In this document: positions 1-7,190 of the stretch, in pieces
Layout: each line of letters opens with the position of its first letter
Numbering within the stretch: the stretch's first letter is position 1
Source of the DNA: Chitinophaga pinensis
Lineage (GTDB): Bacteria > Planctomycetota > Phycisphaerae > Phycisphaerales > SM1A02
DNA length: 14,045 nt
Assembly: GCA_943329105.2 (NCBI GenBank)
Contig: CALQCP020000031.1
Location: forward strand, 1 to 14,045
Direction: 5' to 3'
Program-made: the position numbers and the translations under genes
The notes under the pieces: generated by a model
Database searches by the model: none
The model's input: only the letters and a program-made list of their open reading frames with translations
Told to the model about the DNA's origin: nothing

Positions 1-90
1 AGCGGCGCGCGTGGCTCCAGCGGCGCGCGTGGCTCCAGCGGCGCGCGTGGCTCCAGCGGCGCGCGTGGCTCCAGCGGCGCGCGTGGCTCT
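1..90. repeat. 18-bp tandem repeat, five copies, coding for a hexapeptide repeat
   Basis: Five adjacent 18-bp units (AGCGGCGCGCGTGGCTCC) fill positions 1-90. The first four are identical and the fifth differs only in its last base. The repeat is cut by the window edge, so the true copy number is unknown. The unit is a multiple of three and is open in several frames. On the minus strand it lies in the frame of the gene that starts at 110 and encodes Glu-Pro-Arg-Ala-Pro-Leu. Confidence 0.95.
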
Positions 91-110
91 AGCGGTGCAT
101 CGCTGGTCAC
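1..110 (-). CDS. Start of a gene with N-terminal EPRAPL hexapeptide repeats (3' end outside window)
   Basis: A GTG at 110-108 overlaps the TGA of the acyltransferase gene in a GTGA junction, the same arrangement as the two preceding junctions of this operon. GGGAAG lies about eight bases upstream and could serve as ribosome binding site. The frame stays open to the window edge: after VTSDAPL it reads four full and one partial copy of EPRAPL. The repeat is Pro-, Arg- and Glu-rich and probably disordered, a linker or leader ahead of a folded domain I cannot see. The product cannot be named. Operon position behind cmk and plsC would fit a translation or RNA-modification gene, but that is only a guess. 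An alternative is that the coding end is accidental and the repeat is intergenic. Confidence 0.55.
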   Translation of the reverse strand, partial: MTSDAPLEPRAPLEPRAPLEPRAPLEPRAPLEPRAP

Positions 111-856
111 GCGTCGTCTTCCCAATATGGGCGATCTGCAGGACCAGGTGGCGGGAATGCGCCGCGCGTGCGCTCACGTAGTTTCGCGCGGCAGCGCATG
201 CGCAATTCTTCAATACGCGAACGGAGATTCTCTAAGAACACATCCGGTCCTTCAGCCGACCACAGTTCCACTGTCTCTGGCGAAATCGGTTCGCCAATCT
301 CTGCCTGCAGTTTGCCGTGCAAGAATGGCCAACGCCGCGACTTTGGCCAAATGTCATGCGCGCCCTCAATCGCCATCGGCACGATGGTTGCCTTGGCGCG
401 ACGCGCAAGGAGCGCAATACCCGGCTTGAATGCCTTGGTACGACCATCATCGTTGCGCGTTCCTTCCGGGAACATGAACACCGCGCGGCCCATACCCAAT
501 TGTTTGATCGCCATTCGTAATGCCCCAAGATCACCGGAGCCGCGCTCAATGGGCACCGCGCCGTAACTACGAATCAGCATGGCAAAGGGGCGAAATCGAA
601 ATAAACTTTCGCGTGCAATGATGGTGTACGGACGCTCACGCGTGGCACTGCCGCACGCTGGCGGATCAAGCAAACTCTGATGATTGCTCACCACCAGAAT
701 GCCGCCCTGACGCGGCAATCGCTCTTGCCCGGTGCAGCGAAATCCCCAAATCAGGCGCAAGGTGTAAAACACGATGAAGGCGCAGGCGCTGAACCACGCA
801 ACACTCACCGCACCGCGGCCGGGAGCGCGGCGCTGCGCCTGAAAGAGCGTGATCAT
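107..856 (-). CDS. plsC: 1-acyl-sn-glycerol-3-phosphate acyltransferase (PlsC/LPLAT family)
   Basis: The product should transfer an acyl chain to lysophosphatidic acid, making phosphatidic acid at the inner membrane. The 249-residue protein has the family's catalytic H-X4-D motif (NHQSLLD, His59 and Asp64), the acyl-acceptor motif FPEGTR at 129-134, KPG at 144-146 and the IVPMAIEG block at 158-165. A hydrophobic segment at about 17-36 is the likely membrane anchor. The length is usual for the family. The ATG start overlaps the cmk stop as ATGA, so translation is probably coupled. The C-terminal 30 residues are Arg/Pro-rich and then acidic (YWEDDA), and carry no known motif. Family membership is clear. 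The exact acceptor is inferred, since related LPLATs acylate other lysolipids. Confidence 0.9.
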   Translation of the reverse strand: MITLFQAQRRAPGRGAVSVAWFSACAFIVFYTLRLIWGFRCTGQERLPRQGGILVVSNHQSLLDPPACGSATRERPYTIIARESLFRFRPFAMLIRSYGAVPIERGSGDLGALRMAIKQLGMGRAVFMFPEGTRNDDGRTKAFKPGIALLARRAKATIVPMAIEGAHDIWPKSRRWPFLHGKLQAEIGEPISPETVELWSAEGPDVFLENLRSRIEELRMRCRAKLRERTRGAFPPPGPADRPYWEDDA

Positions 857-1575
857 GCCGTCTGCACCGCTCGTGAAGGGGTAAGAAAGTCCGCTGGAAC
901 AACAATGCGCGTGCGGCTCTCCAGTTCAAGGACTACTTGGTCAAGCGTGAGACCGCTGGTGTCGATCCGTTGCGCGCCGGGCGCGCATACCAACGGGCCA
1001 TCAACACGGGTTTCATCAAGGTGATCGCGCTGTTGAATGGCGCGCAAGACTGCTTCGTAATCAGCGGGCCGACCCTGCGCACGCATTTGGTCAACGCGGC
1101 GGCGCGCGCGAACTTCTGGATGCGCATCTAAATAAAAGCGCACCACGGCATCCGGAAACACCACCGATCCTTGATCGCGGCCTTCGGTGACTAAACGTGG
1201 ATGCGCACGGCCGATGACGCGTTGCGCCTCAACCATAGCGGCTCGCAACGCTGGTTGGCGCGCCACCACACTCACGGCAACATTCACATCTGCATCGCGA
1301 ATGCGCTCGGTGAGATCACGACCGCCGAGCAAGAGCCGCGGCGGACGGAACGACCAATCGAAAGCCAGTCCTTCTTCGGCGATACGCGCGGCGAGCGCTA
1401 CGCCGTCATCAGCTTGCACGCCTTCATCAAGGGCGACAACCGCTGCGGCGCGGTACATGGCGCCGGTATCAAGCACCTCAAGACCAAGGCGTTGTGCCAG
1501 TTTCCAGGCGACCGAACTCTTTCCGGTGCCAGCCGGGCCGTCCATAGTGACGATCACGCCCGCTGGCGCGGTCAC
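853..1575 (-). CDS. cmk: Cytidylate kinase
   Basis: Phosphorylates CMP and dCMP with ATP in the cytoplasm, feeding CTP for RNA, DNA and CDP-lipid synthesis. The 240-residue protein has a P-loop GPAGTGKSS at 13-21, the nucleotide-binding DTGAMYRA at 36-43, and the EGRDQGSVVFPDA block near 130-142, matching the bacterial GRD-G-VVFPDA signature. The RVDQMRAQGR segment at about 160 fits the lid. Length is typical (220-240). The start is GTG at 1575-1573, overlapping the TGA of the TIM-barrel gene (GTGA); the next Met (residue 11) is too close to the P-loop to be the start. The stop overlaps the plsC start. A cmk-plsC pairing is common and links CTP supply with phospholipid synthesis. Confidence 0.96.
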   Translation of the reverse strand: MTAPAGVIVTMDGPAGTGKSSVAWKLAQRLGLEVLDTGAMYRAAAVVALDEGVQADDGVALAARIAEEGLAFDWSFRPPRLLLGGRDLTERIRDADVNVAVSVVARQPALRAAMVEAQRVIGRAHPRLVTEGRDQGSVVFPDAVVRFYLDAHPEVRARRRVDQMRAQGRPADYEAVLRAIQQRDHLDETRVDGPLVCAPGAQRIDTSGLTLDQVVLELESRTRIVVPADFLTPSRAVQTA

Positions 1576-2390
1576 GGCGCCACCTCGGCCTCGCCCTCAG
1601 CTTCTTCCTCGTCCTCAATTTCCACCGGATCAATCTCAGCGGCAAAGAGGTCGCGGGCGAGTTCAATGTTGCCAATCGGATCGGCCTTGGCGGAGTAGTC
1701 GATACAGAGCGTGTTCTGGTAGCCAACGGTGCGAACCGCATCCAGGAGCTTGGCGAGGTCCCATGCATCATGTTTGCCAGTCTTTCCGAACCCTTTGATA
1801 CTGGCCTCGACCGCTTGCGCATACGGGGAAAGTTTGCGGAGCGTGCCTTCGGCGTCACCGGAGGCCGCCGCATGTGCAAAGGTGGGCATACTTCCTATAC
1901 GGAAGCCGCCGATCTTCTTGATGAGGTCCGCAATCTTCTGAGGGTCGCCAGCAGGGCCAGTGCCGGGGCGCAAGAGAAGGTGCGTATCGAATCGGTCAAG
2001 GGCCACTAAAGAGCGCTTGATGTTGGCCGCGTAGGCATCGAAGTTGACAGCCGGAAGCGCGCTGAGTTCCACCGCAACGGCGGGTGCTCCAAGTTTGCTT
2101 GCGGCCATGCCCAGTCGCTCAATGCGCTGAATCGACATGGGACCGGCGTCCGGGCCAAAGTCCAATGGCGCCTCGTCCACTAAGACCAGAATTGGGCAGC
2201 GCGCACGGTCAGCGCGATCGCGCAGGCGCTCAAGATCCTTGGCAACCATCCCGCGCAGCAGCGCGGTGTTGGCGTTGATTCCTTTCACGCCCAACTCTTC
2301 GGCCGCGAAGTCCGGAATTTCCATCGGCTCAAGGGCGCGCTTGGCACGCTTCACGTACTGCAGGGATCGGGAAGAAAGAGTAAGGAGCAT
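1572..2390 (-). CDS. TIM-barrel protein, sugar phosphate isomerase/epimerase-like (AP endonuclease 2 superfamily)
   Basis: A 272-residue protein whose alternating strand/helix pattern suits the xylose-isomerase-like TIM barrel: strands near CPILVLVDE (65-73), APAVAVEL (102-109), THLLLRPG (136-143), FRIGSMPTFAH (163-173) and NTLCIDY (226-232), the last being the usual terminal metal-ligand strand. The family normally has Glu there, and this protein shows Asp231; the expected D-x-x-H ligand pattern is not obvious, so catalysis is doubtful. The C-terminal 18 residues are almost all acidic or Ala (EIEDEEEAEGEAEV). The start chosen is ATG at 2390; longer in-frame extensions run through the promoter region shared with gcvH and look like non-coding translation. 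No clear Shine-Dalgarno is seen. It is first gene of the operon with cmk and plsC (GTGA overlap). Substrate unknown. Confidence 0.7.
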   Translation of the reverse strand: MLLTLSSRSLQYVKRAKRALEPMEIPDFAAEELGVKGINANTALLRGMVAKDLERLRDRADRARCPILVLVDEAPLDFGPDAGPMSIQRIERLGMAASKLGAPAVAVELSALPAVNFDAYAANIKRSLVALDRFDTHLLLRPGTGPAGDPQKIADLIKKIGGFRIGSMPTFAHAAASGDAEGTLRKLSPYAQAVEASIKGFGKTGKHDAWDLAKLLDAVRTVGYQNTLCIDYSAKADPIGNIELARDLFAAEIDPVEIEDEEEAEGEAEVAP

Positions 2391-2500
2391 GTGGTGGGGG
2401 GACGGCCAACGGGCCGCGAGTCGAAGTCTACACGCACGGCTATGATTCTCGCCTCGACGATGGATCCGCATGTGCGAATCCGCCCCGACCCACCGCATTC

Positions 2501-2505
2501 AGGAG
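2501..2505 (+). promoter_or_regulatory. Ribosome binding site of gcvH
   Basis: AGGAG with a seven-base spacer to the ATG at 2513. This fixes the start at ATG rather than the in-frame TTG at 2510. In the upstream gap, TATGAT at 2441-2446 is a possible -10 box, but no convincing -35 accompanies it. Confidence 0.75.
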
Positions 2506-2512
2506 AAGATTG

Positions 2513-2896
2513 ATGTCTACCCCCGCCAACTGCCGGTTCAGCGAGACGCACGAGTGGTTCCGTCAGGAGACGGACGGGACGGTCACCATGGGCATCACCC
2601 AGCACGCGGCCGATGAACTCACCGATATCACCTTCGTGGAAATGAAGGCCGATGGAACGAAGATCACCGCAGGCGGAACGGTCGGCGAAGTGGAGAGTGT
2701 GAAGACCAGCAGTGAGATCTATGTTCCCTGCGCCGGAACAGTGGTGGCCAGCAATGAAGCGGCGCACAAGGATCCATCGCTCTTGAATAGTGATCCATAC
2801 GGAAAGGGTTGGCTCGTGCGCCTCTCCGATTGCGACATCTCCAAGGCTGCCGACTTGATGGATGCCAAGACGTACGACGCAAAGAACGGTCACTAA
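2513..2896 (+). CDS. gcvH: Glycine cleavage system H protein
   Basis: Lipoyl carrier of the glycine cleavage system: shuttles the aminomethyl group from P protein to T protein and electrons to L protein. The 127-residue length is typical. The ESVK motif places the lipoylated lysine at Lys64 within VGEVESVKTSSEIYVP, an almost canonical stretch. The N-terminal THEWFRQE, the ADELTDITFVE strand and the C-terminal NSDPYGKGWLVRL block are all standard. It starts at ATG 2513 behind a good AGGAG, divergent from the TIM-barrel gene with about 122 bases between. The partner genes gcvT and gcvP are not in this window. The ABC transporter genes follow 68 bases downstream on the same strand, with a short GC hairpin (2906-2918) between them. 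Confidence 0.97.
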   Translation: MSTPANCRFSETHEWFRQETDGTVTMGITQHAADELTDITFVEMKADGTKITAGGTVGEVESVKTSSEIYVPCAGTVVASNEAAHKDPSLLNSDPYGKGWLVRLSDCDISKAADLMDAKTYDAKNGH

Positions 2897-2964
2897 TTCG
2901 TGCTGCGGGCCAGGCCCGACCATGTGCTCGCCACCCCGAGCCAATCGAGCGCGAGTGATGGCAC

Positions 2965-3765
2965 ATGAATACGAGCCCGATGAATCTCTCGTCCGGTGCT
3001 GCGGCGACGAAGCCGTCTGGCGCAGCATTTATCTGCGCCCGCGCGGTACGGAAGACCTATCGCACCGGCGAGCGACCAGTGGAAGCACTGCGCGGCGCCA
3101 GTCTGGAGATCCGCGAACCGGGCTTCTATGGAATCATGGGCTCGTCAGGAAGCGGCAAGAGCACGCTGCTCTACCTCTTGGCTGGACTTGATCGCCCTGA
3201 TTCTGGGGAGATTGAAGTTGCGGGCGCGCGCATCGATCAGATGAATGAGCGGGAACTCACCCTGCACCGCCGCAAGCGCATCGGCGTGGTGTTCCAGCAA
3301 TACAACCTGCTTCCTACGCTGAACGCCATTGACAATGTCATGCTTCCGGGCATCCTGGACGGCGCAGCACGCGGCCCGCTGGAGAAGCGCGCGCGCGAAC
3401 TACTCGGAACGCTCGGCCTTGCGGACCGTGCGACGCATCGACCCGAAGCGCTTTCCGGTGGCGAGCAACAGCGCGTTGCGATTGCGCGTGCGTTGCTCTT
3501 TGAACCATCAGTCTTGTTTGCTGATGAACCAACCGGCGCGCTTGATAGTGCCAACAGCGAACGCATGTGGAAGATGTTGGACGCGCTTGCGCATGAACGA
3601 CAGATGGTGGTACTGATGGTGACGCACGAGCCCGCCGCGGCCGCGCACTGCAAACATGTATTTGTCATTCGCGACGGTATCGTCGCTGGCGGCTTCGACA
3701 CGAAAGGCATGCATGCGAGCGACCTGGTGGTTCGCGCGTCAGGGCTTGGCAGCGAGACGCGGTAG
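2965..3765 (+). CDS. ABC transporter ATP-binding protein, MacB/LolD type
   Basis: ATPase subunit that powers the permease encoded directly downstream. The 266-residue protein has Walker A GSSGSGKST at 59-67, Q-loop Gln at 111-112 (VFQQYNLLPTLN), signature LSGGEQQR at 163-170, Walker B VLFADEP at 183-189 with Asp187/Glu188, GALD D-loop and switch His221 (VTHE). The ATLNA-type Q-loop and LSGGEQQRVAIARAL are characteristic of the LolD/MacB/FtsE exporter-type group. The first 20 residues are an extra Ala/Ser-rich extension, so Met6 (2980) is an alternative start. A Shine-Dalgarno is weak (GAG only). Its 3' end overlaps the permease start by 53 bases in another frame, which implies coupled translation. 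Cargo (lipid, lipoprotein, peptide) is not evident from sequence. Confidence 0.93.
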   Translation: MNTSPMNLSSGAAATKPSGAAFICARAVRKTYRTGERPVEALRGASLEIREPGFYGIMGSSGSGKSTLLYLLAGLDRPDSGEIEVAGARIDQMNERELTLHRRKRIGVVFQQYNLLPTLNAIDNVMLPGILDGAARGPLEKRARELLGTLGLADRATHRPEALSGGEQQRVAIARALLFEPSVLFADEPTGALDSANSERMWKMLDALAHERQMVVLMVTHEPAAAAHCKHVFVIRDGIVAGGFDTKGMHASDLVVRASGLGSETR

Positions 3766-6289
3766 AACCGCGCTCTTGGCCATTGCCGTCATGCTTTCGA
3801 GCGCGCTCGTGGCAGCGGTTGCCTGTGGGCTGGAATCGGCGCGCGGAAATGCCGAAGCAAGCCTGCGGCGCTCGATCGGCGCCACCGACGCGCGCCTCGT
3901 CAATCGTTTCGGCGCAGCGTTCGACGCTAGCGAAGCAGAGCGGGTTCGCGCGCTTCCAGAGATTGATGCTGTGGCAACGAGCCTCGGTGGATCGCTCTCG
4001 TTAGTCCGCGCCGATGGCGGGCGCGGCGAGGACGGCAAGCCGCGGCGCGTGGTAGCGCAAACGCGCGGCCTTGAGGCAGGAACCGACGCTCGCTTTCGCA
4101 TGCAAGAGATGCGGGTTGGACGATTGCCCACGCAGGCTGGTGAAATTGCGATTGATCCGCTCACTGCCAAGGCGCTGGCATGTGCAGTCGGCGATCAATT
4201 ACAAGTGCAACGCTTCGGCGACCCGATTGCACTGACCGTGACTGGCATCATTGACCGCGCCGCACTCGGGGCGTTACAGCGACCCTACGTAGTGGTGGAT
4301 CGTTCCACGTTGGTTGATGCAAACGGAAGTGATCAAGTAACCACCGTCATGGTGGCGCTCAAGCCCGGAACCGATGTCAGCGCGTGGGTGGCGCTGCATG
4401 CACCGGAGTTTAAGGAGCCGTTGTCGCTGGAGCCAAGCGAGCTGTACACCAGTGGGTTCGACAAGCAAATGTTGGCATTGCGGCTGGGATTCGTACTCAT
4501 CAGCGCGATTGCGTTTATGAGTTGCGCGTTCATTGTTGGCACCGGCATGACCACCGCTGTGGCGGAGCAACAGAAAGAGCTAGCGATTGCACGCTGCGTC
4601 GGCGCCAGCCGCCGACAGGTCTTCATGAGCCAGGTGTGGGCGGGCGCAGCGCTGTGCGGCGCGGGGGGAATTGCTGGCGTTCCGCTGGGCGTGGCATTGG
4701 CCGCCCTGCTCTGTTGGTGGTTCCGCGAGTGGCTTTCCGACGGATTCTTCATGAGTTGGGCTGGCGTTGGGCTAGCCATCGCCGGCAGCCTGATCGCTGG
4801 CATCGGCGGATCGTTGTGGCCCGCATGGCAAGCATCAAGTACCAGCCCACTGGCAGCGCTGGCGCCACGGGTGCGCGCCCCACGACGCGCCGGCATTGTG
4901 TGGCTTGGCGTTGTGGGCGTCGTTTGCCTTGCGGCGCAAGTGGCGCTCTTACTTGTGCCGGAAGGAACCGCGCGGTTCTGGACGTACTCATTGCTGGGGA
5001 TCCCGCTACTGCACGCGGGATGGTTCATGCTTTCGGTGCCCGCGCTTTGGGTGGTGGCCACTGTGCTGAGTGGCGGCATCGAGCGCGCTCTTCGCATTCC
5101 GCGCGGATTGCTGTCCGGCGCCGTACAGCAGGCCCCGTATCGATTGGGATTCACCGCCGGTGCACTCATGGTGGGCGTGTCCATCCTGACGAGCACCTGG
5201 ACCAATGGCACAGCCGTCGTGCGCGACATCAGTGAACGCGTGCGCATCTCCGATGGCTTTGTCTTCAAAGCGAACGGTATGTCCGTCGCTGAGCAGGATC
5301 GAATCAAGGCGATACCGGGGGTGCAAGGAACCGTGCCGATTGGCTATCTACCGCTCAAAGTGATCGGTGAAACAGTGTTTGGAGTGGAGGGCATTGGCAC
5401 TCCCAACGTGGTGTGTATTGGATTCCCGCCTGAGGAATTCTTGGCGCTGAATCGACTTGATTGGATTCAAGGCTCCCCGGAAAGCGCACTGCCGAAACTC
5501 AAGACTGGCGCCGGAATTCTGGTGGCAAAGGAGTTCTTGGTGGCGCGTGGCAAGAAACCAGGCGACCACATTCGCCTTGGTGGCGGCAAGACTGAGAAGG
5601 ATTACGAAATCGTTGGCGTGGTTGGCGCCGCCGGCCTTGATGTAGCAGTGCAGTTCTTTGGCATTCGCAGCGTCTACACGGAGAACGCGGTCAGTTGCGT
5701 CTTCATGGACTTTGACGAAGTGGCGCGCAGTTTCGGCAGCCGCGAAGCATTCATCCTGCAGGTTGATATTGATGATGCCAGCCCCCCCGAACTGGACGCG
5801 CAACTTGGTGATGCGGTGACGGATCGTGTACCGGGGGCAGTATTTGCCAGCGGCAGAGCGATCCGTAAGACCATTCTGCAAGTAGGCGATCGCATCCTGA
5901 TGATCACCAGTGCCATCGCGTTTGCGGCGCTGGCACTTGCGTGCTTTGGTGTTGGTAATGTGGTTGCCGCCAACATCGGTGCGCGCACCTTTGAATTTGG
6001 GGTATTGCGTGCCACCGGTGCAACTCCTGGACTCTTGGCACGACTGGTACTTGGCGAAGTGCTGCTCCTCACGATTGCTGGCGCAGGCATCGGAACGGCG
6101 CTTGGACTCCATTTGGCGCGCATGGGTGTCTTCTGGCACAAAGAACTTGGCGGGCAGGAAATTGCCTTCGAACCGCCGCTCACTCCGCTTGCCATCGGCT
6201 GGGCGGTGCTGTTAGTGATGACCATTGCCAGCGCCATGCCCGCCGTGCGCGCGCTGATGAAGCGCTCTGTGCGGGAGTTAGTCAGCTAA
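3713..6289 (+). CDS. ABC transporter permease, FtsX/MacB-like, two FtsX modules in one chain
   Basis: Inner-membrane partner of the ATPase just upstream. The 858-residue protein has about ten hydrophobic segments: 20-40, 253-277, 309-337, 350-370, 394-415, 423-453, 478-496, 723-750, 777-800 and 824-845. Extracytoplasmic domains occupy about 45-250 and 497-720, the second and probably the first being MacB-like core domains. The FtsX hallmark of a charged segment followed by a Gly-Ala turn occurs twice: EQQKELAIARCVGASRRQVF at 285-304 and FEFGVLRATGATPGLLARL at 760-778, showing an internal duplication. ATG 3713 is chosen because AAAGG precedes it and the Arg-rich segment before the first membrane helix follows; the frame is open back to 3656 but those residues read as shadow of the ATPase. 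Together these genes likely form an exporter or mechanotransmission pump; substrate unknown. Confidence 0.9.
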   Translation: MRATWWFARQGLAARRGRTALLAIAVMLSSALVAAVACGLESARGNAEASLRRSIGATDARLVNRFGAAFDASEAERVRALPEIDAVATSLGGSLSLVRADGGRGEDGKPRRVVAQTRGLEAGTDARFRMQEMRVGRLPTQAGEIAIDPLTAKALACAVGDQLQVQRFGDPIALTVTGIIDRAALGALQRPYVVVDRSTLVDANGSDQVTTVMVALKPGTDVSAWVALHAPEFKEPLSLEPSELYTSGFDKQMLALRLGFVLISAIAFMSCAFIVGTGMTTAVAEQQKELAIARCVGASRRQVFMSQVWAGAALCGAGGIAGVPLGVALAALLCWWFREWLSDGFFMSWAGVGLAIAGSLIAGIGGSLWPAWQASSTSPLAALAPRVRAPRRAGIVWLGVVGVVCLAAQVALLLVPEGTARFWTYSLLGIPLLHAGWFMLSVPALWVVATVLSGGIERALRIPRGLLSGAVQQAPYRLGFTAGALMVGVSILTSTWTNGTAVVRDISERVRISDGFVFKANGMSVAEQDRIKAIPGVQGTVPIGYLPLKVIGETVFGVEGIGTPNVVCIGFPPEEFLALNRLDWIQGSPESALPKLKTGAGILVAKEFLVARGKKPGDHIRLGGGKTEKDYEIVGVVGAAGLDVAVQFFGIRSVYTENAVSCVFMDFDEVARSFGSREAFILQVDIDDASPPELDAQLGDAVTDRVPGAVFASGRAIRKTILQVGDRILMITSAIAFAALALACFGVGNVVAANIGARTFEFGVLRATGATPGLLARLVLGEVLLLTIAGAGIGTALGLHLARMGVFWHKELGGQEIAFEPPLTPLAIGWAVLLVMTIASAMPAVRALMKRSVRELVS

Positions 6290-6334
6290 CTGCAACGCAA
6301 CAGCGTGCGCAATAGCCGGTACAACAATAAAGAT

Positions 6335-6378
6335 CGCGGCGTGACTGTGATGAACGAGTTCATCACGGCCACGCCGCG
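6335..6378 (-). terminator. Long hairpin between convergent genes, terminator for the minus-strand gene
   Basis: Arms CGCGGCGTG/CACGCCGCG (9 bp) and GTGATGAAC/GTTCATCAC (9 bp) pair perfectly, separated by a 3x3 internal loop (ACT opposite GGC), closing on a tight loop around 6355-6358. In the minus direction the stem is followed by ATCTTTATTGTTGT, a T-rich tail, so it looks like an intrinsic terminator for the lipoprotein gene that stops at 6410. No T run follows on the plus side, but the stem could also slow transcription coming from the permease. A 12-bp palindrome TGCACATGTGCA lies next to it at 6382-6393. Confidence 0.75.
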
Positions 6379-6409
6379 CATTGCACATGTGCATTCAAGC
6401 AGTACTTAA

Positions 6410-7069
6410 TTACTTAGCAGCGGCTGGGGCAGCCGGCGGCGTTGGCAACATGGTTGCTGAACCGGCGATGGCATCTTCAAGCAGTTTGGTTGCCGCGGTT
6501 GCCTTGGTTTGAACGGTATCTGCGTCCTTCTTTGCCTTGGCAAGCAGTGGCTTCACTGACTTGATTCCATCAGCAGTCAGATCGTTGGCAAGCAACACAT
6601 GGATGTCGGACATGTCAGCCACAAAGGCCTCGTAGGAGGTCTTGACTTCACCCATCGACGTGCGGATGGCGGTGATACGGGCAGTGAACGAATCGCGGCG
6701 GGTTGCAGCAGCCGTGCGCGCGGCTTCACTCTTCAGAAGATCCGATTCCTTCTGCCATGTGTCGGTGTACGTCTGTGCCTTGGCTGTCAGTGATGCCCAA
6801 CGATCGCGCACTTGGTCGGCCGTCTTTTCGAGCGTACTGAGTGACTTGGAGAACGATTCGTAACTTGCCTTCAGGTCCGGTGTCACACCGATCGCCTCGG
6901 CGGCGGCCAATGCCCCGGTGACCTCGGTACTTCCGCGCGTCAGCATGTCCTTGGTGTCCGACATGCTGGCGGTAGCGGTGTCGATTCGCTTGGGACCGGC
7001 TGCTTCACACGCGATGAAGGCCATAGACAAGCTAGCCACGACAAACGAATTGAGAATTGCGCGTTTCAT
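6410..7069 (-). CDS. DUF2959-like lipoprotein
   Basis: A 219-residue predicted lipoprotein: a basic start (MKR), a hydrophobic stretch and a lipobox ending F-I-A-Cys21, followed by a mature part that is nearly all helix. The middle (70-185) has long amphipathic segments and an order of motifs (YESFSKSLSTL, then RYxS-like serine/threonine-arginine stretch near 117-127, then SDIHVLLANDL at 154-164) that resembles DUF2959 proteins with their conserved VLFLKHNLNA-like segment; this resemblance is from memory and moderate. The C-terminus is Pro/Ala-rich (PTPPAAPAAAK). The start is ATG 7069, where the signal peptide begins; the frame extends further upstream but covers a perfect hairpin and has no other support. 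Function is unknown. The likely place is the periplasmic face of a membrane. Confidence 0.7.
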   Translation of the reverse strand: MKRAILNSFVVASLSMAFIACEAAGPKRIDTATASMSDTKDMLTRGSTEVTGALAAAEAIGVTPDLKASYESFSKSLSTLEKTADQVRDRWASLTAKAQTYTDTWQKESDLLKSEAARTAAATRRDSFTARITAIRTSMGEVKTSYEAFVADMSDIHVLLANDLTADGIKSVKPLLAKAKKDADTVQTKATAATKLLEDAIAGSATMLPTPPAAPAAAK

Positions 7070-7091
7070 AAGAGAGATACTTTCGGAAAGA

Positions 7092-7130
7092 CCACGGTCT
7101 CGGTGTCGACCTTCGACACCGAGACCGTGG
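7092..7130 (-). terminator. Perfect 18-bp hairpin between the PepSY-protein gene and the DUF2959-like gene
   Basis: Positions 7092-7109 and 7113-7130 are exact reverse complements (18 bp) around a three-base loop. Reading the minus strand, the stem is followed by TCTTTCC, a modest T-rich run, consistent with an intrinsic terminator 60 bases after the stop at 7191. Reading the plus strand it is followed by ATTTT. Only 22 bases separate it from the ATG at 7069, so it also lies in the leader of the downstream gene unless a promoter starts within that space, which I do not see. Confidence 0.6.
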
Positions 7131-7190
7131 ATTTTGGCAAGGGTAGCCCAATTCAATCGAGAGCGTGGGCACACAGCGCGGCGCTGCGAC

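Noticed and set aside
1..90. CRISPR array
   Set aside because: The 18-bp units are directly adjacent with no spacers; it is a coding tandem repeat.
2391..2512. Glycine riboswitch upstream of gcvH
   Set aside because: The gap is only 122 bases and holds neither tandem aptamer-like folds nor a terminator or sequestered ribosome site.
2906..2918. Terminator between gcvH and the ABC ATPase gene (CGGGCC-A-GGCCCG)
   Set aside because: The stem is short with an almost absent loop and no T tract follows, so termination is unlikely.
4333..5307. Long minus-strand open frame inside the permease gene
   Set aside because: Composition is a mirror of the permease codons (Ser/Pro/Ala/Thr-rich), with no domain; the permease on plus is clearly coding.
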